Assembly (NCBI GenBank): GCA_037389465.1
Contig: JAZARR010000200.1
Coordinates: 3,355,501-3,419,500, forward strand
Direction: 5' to 3'
Source of the DNA: Baylisascaris procyonis
Taxonomy: Eukaryota > Nematoda > Chromadorea > Rhabditida > Ascarididae
DNA: 64,000 nucleotides
Positions 55,001 to 64,000 of this stretch are shown piece after piece (positions within the stretch are counted from its first letter, which is position 1; the number at the start of each line of letters is the position of its first letter). The notes beneath the pieces were generated by a model that was not told the origin of the DNA, searched no databases, and saw only the letters and a list, made by a program, of their open reading frames with translations. Both the position numbers and the translations under genes were made by a program.

Positions 55001-56746
55001 TCTCTTGCGAGCATCGCAAAAAACATTCTCACAACAATGTCGCAAGAATGAAAATTCTCGCAATCTTGTTCCCGGTGATGGCCGAAGTTTTGATGGAATA
55101 TGTGGAAGGAAGGTGATTATTACCATTCGAAAGGAAAAACATAACAAGCAAAAGGGGGAGTGCGGAGCGAATGGGAATATCCGTGGTGCTGTCAGCTTGT
55201 GAATTCTAGAAATGGATCCACTGTGGTCTCTTATTTGAGTAACGCCTATGATCTCTCTTTCCGGCTAATGGAAGACCGATGTTACAAAGAACGATTTCGC
55301 CTAGATGAGTGTTGTTTGGTTACAATCAACTTTGCGATCGCCATAATGCCTCCTAATTGCCAATTCATTTTCTTTCTGTAGCAGTTATTTCGGAATATCT
55401 TAATTGAAGTTAACTGTGTTATCTTTCAGTGGCACAAAAGATTTCTGTTCTATTGGGATTGCCTACATCGGAGCTCGTTAAGGGGTTCCTAAGACCCCGT
55501 GTTAAGGTAAGCCTGCCGTATTGTTTTACCGGAATCCGTGTTGACTCGCGTTGTTTAGTTTGCGTATGTGAGTTGATAGAACGAGATACGTGGCTATCTG
55601 AATTTGTTGTTGAAAGATAGAGTTTTGTTATCTTAGTTTGCTCTTGACTGAGAGCGATACCTTCATTGCTGATCTTTGCTTTGTTTTTTAAGAGAATATA
55701 TTTGGAAAGGTACTCGGCGATTTTAGTCCTCCCCTTCGCAGTCTTACCTGGGAACTTCAACGAGTCATTTCAGTAACCGGGGAATTATTTTTTTTTGATA
55801 GATGTTGTTCCCACATGAGGTTGAGAATACTCACCGTTGTACTCTACATTACTGTTAGAAAGTTGTGATAGGAAGAAATTAATATTGATGTTGGTAGGTA
55901 GTTTTTCGTTCTTCAGTAAAGCTGCAGCTATTGAATCAAAGTACTGAATAAGATCGAAATCAGCGCCATATTTTTCACCTTGTCCCTTTGTCTTTTATTA
56001 GTTTGACGTGATGTGAGGTAATGCGAATGAATATCTGTTACTGGGTGTATGAAGTTACTTCTTTGAGTAGTTCACGATCATTCCTACCAAAATCTTGGCC
56101 TACCGTAGAGAGATGTCTTATAGGTCGGTGCAGCGCCCGTAGTCTGTTAATGCAGATATCACGTGCTGAAAGTTATTGACCATACTTATGTATGTGAGCA
56201 TCGCGAATGTTATGCAGCGAGAGATGTCAAATACTCTTATTTTTGGATTGTTATGAATAGTAACGAAGAGTAAAAGAGTATAATTAGTTTGTTTTAAGGT
56301 GGGTCGAGATTATGTGCATAAAGCACAGAATCAGGAACAAGCTCAATATGCTGTAGAAGCGATCGCAAAAGCATGCTATGAGCGCATGTTTAGATGGCTT
56401 GTCACAAGGATCAATCGCTCGTTGGGTAGAACATCGCGTACTGGATCGGCATTCATCGGCATTCTGGATATTGCTGGGTCTGTCGGATTTGTTATGTTCC
56501 CCGTAGACTGATGCTTTCTAATTAAGTGAACATTTCGTGGACCGTTGTATATACTGTATCTAGAGCGTGAAATGAGTGCGTCATGTTAAAACTAATAATG
56601 TGTTTTAGTAATGGTATAGTAGGCGCACAGCAAGGACAGAAAAGCCGCAGTGTGGCGGGATGTGTAAAATTTTCAGTTTTTTTTTTTTAATGTGTGGTGC
56701 TTAACACGTGATTTGCTTATGTCTGACGCATTAATATTATTGGTCC

Positions 56747-56800
<54 letters not shown>

Positions 56801-59800
56801 TTTTGTAGAATTGAAGGTCATTTTCTTTTGAGACAACGTGGAAGGCATTAAATAAGGTTACAATTTGAGCTAGATGTGCAACAGTTCTTCATTTCTGTGC
56901 TGAGATCTGCGTTGTAGTCAGACTTGGCATGGAGGTCAGAAAAGTTTGAATATTTGGAAAAAACCTGTAATGTTTGAAAGCAGTAGGTAGCTTTGTAACG
57001 GCTATTAGAAACACGTCAAAGAATTATTGGATAGCAACTGTTTCCAGGCTTTTTTGAAGGTCTCGTCCATTTGGTATAAACCGGAGTCTCCAAGAGAAAT
57101 GATTGAAGTTATAGTTTAGGTAGCGCACATTTTGGATCTTGCGCGGTCTATAATAAACCTCGAGGAGCTTTTGCCTGGATGCGATGTAAATCGTACAAAT
57201 GCAGATCCAGGATAGGGAATTAATCACGAACCATCACCAAGTGGATGCGCTACTTTGCAGTTTGATTTTGCGATGCGAAAGATAGAATTGAGGTTAACTT
57301 TTTATACAACATTTCAGAATTCAGGCGGATTTTTTGATGCTGCATTTCAGTATTGAAGTGATCTTATTCATGTTTGAAAGACTATATGTTTGCAGTTTCG
57401 AGATCTTCGAAATGAATAGTTTCGAGCAGTTATGCATCAATTATACCAACGAGAAGCTGCAGCAGTTGTTCAACAGCACAATGTTCATATTGGAACAGGA
57501 TGAATATCGTAGAGAAGGCATTCAGTGGGATTTCATCGACTTCGGGCTCGATCTTCAGCCAACGATCGATCTTATCGAAAAAGTCAGTAATTCATATCGT
57601 TTAAATGGTTAACAGGAAGAATAGTTGGAACTTAAGATCTTCGTATTTTGTTTGTCTGTTATCGGATAATCTGAGAAAAGATAGGAAGATTTTGTTCACC
57701 CTTTGAAAGTTGCAATTGTGCATAGTTCATGAGCTTAGAATCGTTGATAGAGAGGTATGCTATGAAAGTCGTAGTGAATGTGCTCTTAGCTGTAGTTGTT
57801 ATGAGTTAAGTTCGATTATTGTTCTGCTGTTGAAGTTTAAATTATTCGTTTATATCTTTAATAAAGATAGGTACGTTGCGTGGTATTTCAGTGAGAATTG
57901 ATGCAGTAAAATTGGACAGGTAGAGAATGTGCTAAGGTAACCTAGAGCGTTTAAGGTGATATTAATTTTATACGGTACCATTTCAGCCGATGGGAATATT
58001 GGCTTTGTTGGATGAGCAATGTCTCTTTCCAAAAGCGACCGATAAGTCATTGGTGGAGAAGTTGGTGGTCAACCAATCAAAGCATCCCAAATTTGTGGTG
58101 CCAGAGATGAGAGCGAAGTCTGATTTCGCCGTGATCCATTACGCCGGTCGTGTCGACTATTCAGCAGGTTGTCAAGTTCTTATTTTCATATGTTCCAGAT
58201 TTAATTTATCGGGGCAGGGGGGGGGGGGGGTTGAGAGTTCATAGAGGAGGAGAGAGAGCAGCGACGGAGAGCATTATGAATAGGGAAGACTGGAAGTATG
58301 TTACGTTGAAAACGGCCTGTAAAGTATGGTTTTGCATAATTCATTTTTTAAATGTATTTATTGAATGAGACATTTCTATGAAAAGAGTAAGAAATTTTGT
58401 TTGTCGTATGTAGTTGAGCTTACTTCCATTTGCTTCGAAATAGTGATTTGTGCAGGTTAAGGGATGGCCTCGGTGAGTATACCCCTCCCCTCCCCCTTCC
58501 CCCTTACAAGGAATGCGTTGATTATTAGCGAGCAGAAATCTCTGTTTTTTCGATTTCCTCTGCATAAGGGAAGAGGGGGAGGGAATGATAATTTTCATTG
58601 CAGGGATCCGTGCGTGTTGAAAAGTTTCCATTTCTTCCTTTTTATTTTCTATGCTTACTTCAGATTTTACCATACGGTCTTCTCCACCGGCTTGCCATTG
58701 ATTGCCTTCACCAAGTATGGGAGGGGGAATGCATATATGTGAGAATATAAGCGCAGTAGTAGTTAGCAGTTTTTTTTTGTTATGAAACCTTAAAATTTGA
58801 GTGATTAATGAAGGTAAATGATGGTGTATGGTGAGCTGTTGTTCACTTATTGTATTAACTAGTATTTCATTGGCTGTTAAATTTGTTTGGCTTCAAGGTT
58901 CTAATTATGTGTCGTATTCATATAAAAGTGCAAAAACAAACAGCGGAATTTATTGTCACAACAAAGGCGAACTTCAGTTGTTAGTATGAATAATATGTTA
59001 AGGTATAGGTAGATATAAGGTATATATCAAAGCTGCACTTCTGGTTTTAATTTTTTTGCATCTTGATAACATTTTTCTTTATCGCAATCCTTTCATTTGC
59101 TTTGTTTTTGTTCGTTTCAACAAAGCATTTCCTTGCCATTTTACGGCAATCGCATCATTGTTGTTTCATTGATTGATGGTAAATAATATTGTTTTGTAGG
59201 TCAGTGGTTAATGAAGAATATGGATCCGCTGAATGACAGTGTCGTCTTGCTTCTACAGAATTCTTCGGATGCATTTGTGGCTGCCATTTGGAAGGACGGT
59301 ATGCTTCTGGGGATTTATTTAAAAATTTTAATGGTAGTTATGGCTACCAAGGGATCATAAAATGCTTAGCACTCGAAGAGGAGGGGATGGGGGGAAAGGT
59401 TCATTGGCGATCATTTCCATCAAATTTTGTTGTGTATTATTTCTTGCCGTGGTGTCCGCGCTCGTTGATAACAGTTCTTCTGAAAGTGTTTTTCGGTTAT
59501 CGTTTAAGTTAATCTATCCGCTAAAATTTCAGAAAAAAACGAAAATTTGAGTCTTCTATATCGAGAAATGTCTTATATGAGCGAGTCACTAGTGGCCGTT
59601 ATATCTTGCTTTCTGATTTCGGCGTTTCATCAGCAAGCGCGAAGGCCACGTCGATTTTCCGATTTCCAGAACAGATGGAGTGGGGGAGGTGATAGGAACC
59701 GCTGGTGTTATCGTCATCGTGTGCAGTATTTCAAAAGAGAGTTTGGTTTTGTTAGAATGCATGAGTAGTGTTGGTTCGAATTTTTAAGTGGTTGAGGTTG

Positions 59801-62800
59801 TTCCAGTGGAATTCGCGAGTATCGGTGTAACGGAATCATCGAACGATATGTTCGGTGCGCGCATCAAGAAAGGAATGTTCAGGACAACAGGACATTTATA
59901 CAAGGAACAGTTGTCGAGATTGATGAGCACACTACAAAACACATGTCCACATTTCGTCCGTTGCATAATCCCCAACAGGGAAAAGAAGGTTCAGTTTACG
60001 CTTCTTTGGGAGTTTTTATGCATAGCAGATGGGAGTGGCGGAAGAATTTGATTGGAGTATCGTTGGGGTGATTCAGATAAACGGTGCTTCCTCTGCACAT
60101 CGGAGAGGCTTTTTTCCGCGGAAATGGGGTCAGTGATCGCTGCTTTTGAAAGGTAGTGAGATATGGAAATAACAGTATTGGAGCCGTTAAAGGTCTATAA
60201 GAGGGAGCCCCACTGGTTGGAAAAGAATTGTTAGTGCCAATAAGTGATAAAAGTTTGTAATCACCTTTGGTAGCAGTAATCAGTTCATCATAGCGAGCCA
60301 ATGATTTATTGTCAGTGGTTCACCTTTGTTTTCCTTCAGCCAATTTCTCTCGCTTGGATGAAACCACTCTTGAATATTTCTGAAGTATTATTATTGGTTG
60401 CTGATTTGAGTGTTTGTTGAAGTTATTTCAATTTTGTTTTTACATTTAATCATTTTATAAGCTGTGTTTGTTTGCAGGCAGGTGTAATATGTGCGCCTCT
60501 TGTTTTGGAGCAGCTTCGATGCAATGGAGTTTTAGAAGGGATTCGAATATGTCGTCAAGGATTTCCGAATAGAATACCGTTTCAAGAGTTTCGACAGCGA
60601 TATGAAACATTATTGGCTCGTGGAGCAGTGCCACCGGGATTCATGGATGGCAAAGAGGCGGTGAAGTCGGTTTTGCAATTGTGCCTTTCATTATTGATGC
60701 ATTTGTTTAGAACAGAAAAAATTATTGATATGTCCCTTCCATGGCTTATAAATCGGCTTCTGCCATGAACCATGCACGTTTGTATGTGTTGTGTATTCAT
60801 TGTATACCTATTTTTGGATGTTGGCAGATATATTTTGAAGGGATGAAAGAAAAGTAAGCCATTATTTTTTAAAATTAGAAGTTGGCTTGTGCATTGAATA
60901 CTGAAACTTTGGATTCATTCACTTCGGTTCGTGTTGTTATATATGTGTTAATTAATAGCCTTGAAGGATGGTTAAACACACGTTTTTAATGCTGCTTTCA
61001 CAACAATTGATACTTATTACTCGAGTTTGTTCAATTGATGCAGCGATCACGCAGTTTATATAAGGGAAGATGGTGGGTTGAAGTGAAATCTTGCCTCTTG
61101 TCGTATTCTTAGGATTCAGATGCGAGCAGAACTTTCAAATTTTATATAAATTCTCCAAAAGTTTCTTTCTATCAAAAAAAAATCCCCTACGAGTTATTCA
61201 AGAATTTTTTCTGAAGTTTATCATTGCAGGGAAAATCATCTCAATTCAGTTCCTAAGAACGGAGAGAGAAGGAACATGGGGGGGGGGGGTGAGACTAGAG
61301 ATCTGAAATTGATAGTTCAGCTCAGCTGTACTTCGACTAAATTCTCTTACTACAGTTAACGGTTAACGATTGCGAATTCTCGATTGGCTTAAGTGAGCTA
61401 TTTTATGCCTTCATCGATTCTACAAATTTTCAGTCAGTTCACTCCGACTTGAATTCTTTTCGAGGAAGTAGATGCTGAAAATTCGCTCTTTGCTTATTAC
61501 CGTTTTATGTTACTTTTGCTTTTTATTGACTAGAAAAGAGTGGAATCGTTTAATAGAATTATTTATCGTTAAAATTTGATAAGCATTTTTCAGGAAAATC
61601 CTCTCGGTGATGGAAATGGATGAAAACGTATATCGAATTGGTCAGTCGAAAGTTTTCTTTCGAGCTGGAGTATTGGCTATATTGGAAGAGGAGAGAGATC
61701 GTCATTTGGCGGGTATTGTGGTTAGCTTCCAAGCGATTTGCAGAGGATGGCTTGCGAGACGCGCTTTCAAGAAACGTATCGAGCAATCCAACTCGATAAG
61801 GGTCATTCAAAGAAATGGTTTGGCTTGGATGCGACTTAGAGATTGGCAATGGTGGAGACTCTTCTCTAAGGTTTTTTCATCTTTATTTCTTTCATTTTTT
61901 CTCTGTCGTTTGATTTGGGAAATCTCAACTTGGACTTGATAGGAGCAACTAGAAGCGAAAGAAGCTAAATTTAGGAATTTCCTGATCTTCGGAAGGGGGA
62001 AAGGGGTTAATGGGATCCACTACTGCATTGTTTTTATCTGTAAACATTATAATTTAGAATACCATAACAACTATTCTGACTTAATTTCAGATGAGTGGTT
62101 TCAGCAGTAATTTATGCTCTACTAGGGTATTTTAGGATGACATCGGCATTGTAAAACTCAGATGAGAGAAAGCAAGAAGTTACAGGTAAAACCTCTGTTG
62201 GAAGTGACGAACAACGAGGCATTGCTGGCGGCTAAGGAATCTGAGCTGCGCGAGCTTCGTGAGGTGCTTCAGCGTAAAGAAGATGACCTCGACGATATTA
62301 CTGAACGTGTGGAACAGGTGCTGTGGGTTGTTGTTTTATTTGTTCCCGATGAGAACGAGAGCGTTATGCACAAAGATAATAGATTTTTTCTCTCTGTATA
62401 TATTTCTTTAACCGTCCTTCCCGTATTTCTTCAGCTGTTGGCGTTTAAGCGTCGGCGACCTGTCGCTTTGGCAAGTGTGCAGGTTGGTACGATGCCATGC
62501 TTTGAATGGTACTAATATCTGACAGTATACCTGAACTTATTCTACAGGTGTATTGAATGCTTTCCGAACTAAGAAATGTTGAGATTTAAAACCAGTTCGC
62601 AGTTGGCAGAGATTGGAATATCTGCGGAATGTTTCCGGTCGAAGTGCTTCCTGAAAAATAAACGTGGAAGATGCGTTGTTTTTTCAAAATTTTCGCAACT
62701 TCTTATCGGATATTTGTACATGCCATTCTCCGATGGCCTCAAACAGTACTGTAAAATTGCGAGATTTTATTGTACCAACCGACTGGCTGTGCTAAACTGT

Positions 62801-63548
62801 CTTTGGTACTAAAACGTTCTGTTGCTCTTCCTCTTCAATTTCCTATTCCCACAATTCAACACTATTTCGTTGCTGGATCAAAATCAGTTTTCGAAGATAT
62901 GTTGGTAATACATGCTGAATATGTTTGCAAGCTGGAATAGAGTTCGTTGGTGTAATCGAATGGACGTTTAAGCATTGGGAACCTCAACTTGGATCTATAG
63001 TTCATTTTAGTTCGAGTTTTTGTTTTTTTTTGCACATTTCAGTATCCTTTCGCACAGCATAAAGAGTCGATTTGTACTTAACGGAAGGTTGAAGCACCGA
63101 AATTTTATGGTTCGACTAGAGTAGCGATATGGGGTTGTTATTTATTGTTTGTTAATAACACTTCTTTGTCATAACGACTACATGGATAACGTTGAAAAGA
63201 CAAGCTTTACGCAATGTTTTCGAGCTTTTAAATATTCATTGGGAGCAAGTTTTTTTCAATCAATCACCTTCGATTCGGTTATTGAGGTTTTTATTATGTT
63301 ATAGTTTCGATTACTGTTATTTGCATAGGTGTTAATAGGTATATTATTTGCAGTTGAACACTGAGAGAGCACAACTTCAAGAGCAATTGCAAGCGGAAAG
63401 CGTCGAGAAATTAGAAATGGAAGATATAAAGGAACGTCTTGTGCAGCGTGTCGAGGAACTTGAGGATCAGTTAAAGAATGCAAATCGTCAGCTGGAAGAG
63501 GATGAAGAGAAACTAGAGAAGTCATCTGATGCACGCAGAAAGCTTCAG
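46016..63548 (+). CDS. Non-muscle/smooth-type myosin II heavy chain, 5' part (18 exons, truncated by the window)
   Basis: Actin-based motor heavy chain for contractility and cytokinesis. Exons: 46016-46183, 47383-47574, 48687-48846, 49404-49546, 52129-52221, 53400-53562, 54200-54346, 54888-54983, 55430-55506, 56299-56477, 57396-57582, 57987-58167, 59200-59298, 59789-59988, 60478-60665, 61594-61870, 62186-62317, 63354-63548. Phases agree at every junction; 2877 nt (959 codons), continuing beyond 64000. Seen in order: SH3-like [27 protein letters not shown]-loop [10 protein letters not shown]; switch I NDNSSRFGKF across an exon junction; VDDAAEF; switch II DIAGFEIF; the relay region [30 protein letters not shown]; a short loop 2; [13 protein letters not shown]1/SH2 [33 protein letters not shown]1 ([13 protein letters not shown]) and a degenerate IQ2; then the KPLLEV pivot and coiled coil. 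Sequence style is that of NMY-1/NMY-2, not muscle myosin. Start: first ATG after an acceptor at 46004-46005 (cis or trans-splice site); ATG 46046 is an in-frame alternative. Confidence 0.95.
50109..50144 (+). CDS. Candidate 36-nt cassette exon in myosin loop 1
   Basis: Between myosin exons ending 49546 and starting 52129, in the position that encodes surface loop 1 near the ATP pocket. TTTTCAG precedes it and GTAAGT follows; 36 nt is a multiple of three in phase 0, adding [12 protein letters not shown]. Known vertebrate non-muscle myosins II have alternative loop-1 inserts at this place. Strong splice sites make this credible. Whether it is constitutive or alternative is inference. Confidence 0.62.
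51739..51771 (+). CDS. Second candidate loop-1 mini-exon (33 nt)
   Basis: In the same intron as the 36-nt candidate: acceptor TTATTTCAG, then 33 nt in phase 0 encoding [11 protein letters not shown], then GTTGCG. Polar composition suits a loop insert, but the donor is weak, so it may be non-functional. Confidence 0.33.
56750..56799. repeat. (TA)n microsatellite
   Basis: Perfect TA tract in the myosin intron between exons 56477 and 57396. Confidence 0.98.
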
Positions 63549-64000
63549 GTCAGTGCAGTAGTTAAATATTGGCTCTTTAATTGGCGTATCGAAGGTAGAT
63601 GGGGATAGATATTTCGTTGATCAATTTCTGTACAATTGACTTGAAACGTTCTGATTTTAATGATTTTTAAACGTGTACACCTTCCAGGTCTTTGTTCTTT
63701 TCTTAGGATATCCTTTTTACAAATACGATCTATTTTCACCATCTTCTTGTTCATTTTTATATTTTATTTTGCATTCATAGTTCTTAAATAATCTTATGTT
63801 TTTAATGAATGGTGCATTCATGGGTTTAAATAATTTCAAATGTTCGCATTGTTTTTTTTTTCTTTGAGGAAAGTGTGGGAGATCGGATTTTTTTTGTTGA
63901 TCGGATTTCCGTTGTTGTTCCTTATAAAGGCAGGAAGGAAGGCGAAGATGAAGTGATTCACATATGAGAAGAATTAATCCACCTTTTCTTCCTCTATGTT

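Noticed and set aside
55005..55381. Open frames between myosin exons 54983 and 55430
   Set aside because: The flanking exons join in phase and match the motor domain without gap; the frames have no myosin similarity.
41151..61290. Runs of C or G of 9-13 bases (41151, 43144, 48399, 58217, 61279)
   Set aside because: Noted as unusual for AT-rich DNA, but single homopolymers are too simple to call features and are prone to sequencing error.
62576..62812. 78-codon frame in the myosin neck/coiled-coil intron
   Set aside because: No splice sites in matching phase, and its cysteine- and aromatic-rich sequence does not fit a coiled coil.

Overview
This is an AT-rich, intron-rich animal sequence with simple (TA)n tracts and TTTCAG-type 3' splice sites. 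The gene set and intron style point to a nematode. That is my inference; the species cannot be named from the sequence. No bacterial, organellar or viral genome features are present. All gene models below were assembled by hand from splice signals, reading phase and recognition of protein families.

Layout. Positions 1-3409 are a tandem array of a 41-bp satellite with a higher-order period of about 660 bp, cut by the left edge of the window. Next to it, on the minus strand, is a 12-exon gene (16430 down to 3464) for a cationic-amino-acid-transporter-like (SLC7/CAT, APC superfamily) membrane protein of about 640 residues. Positions 16.4-33.7 kb are gene-poor. They hold many (TA)n arrays, a phase-consistent but unrecognised minus-strand membrane-protein model (22791-20280), a set of cysteine-rich minus-strand exons (29733-27571), a small GC-richer island near 26.6 kb and a decayed Ty3/Gypsy-like integrase fragment (33089-32460). 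A 10-exon plus-strand gene for a histidine acid phosphatase of about 406 residues occupies 33721-42292; both catalytic motifs are intact, and there is one extra in-frame exon that looks like a second version of the CP-motif exon. From 46016 to the right edge is the 5' part of a plus-strand non-muscle/smooth-type myosin II heavy chain gene: at least 18 exons and 959 codons covering the SH3-like domain, motor, IQ region and start of the coiled coil. It runs out of the window.

The three confident genes show no sign of a shared pathway: a plasma-membrane amino acid transporter, a secretory-pathway phosphatase and a cytoskeletal motor. They look like ordinary neighbours. The most interesting points are the higher-order satellite abutting a gene's 3' end, candidate cassette exons in myosin loop 1, the duplicated-looking phosphatase exon, a 32-nt acidic micro-exon in the transporter and the unrecognised membrane-protein gene. 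I found no convincing new multi-gene system.
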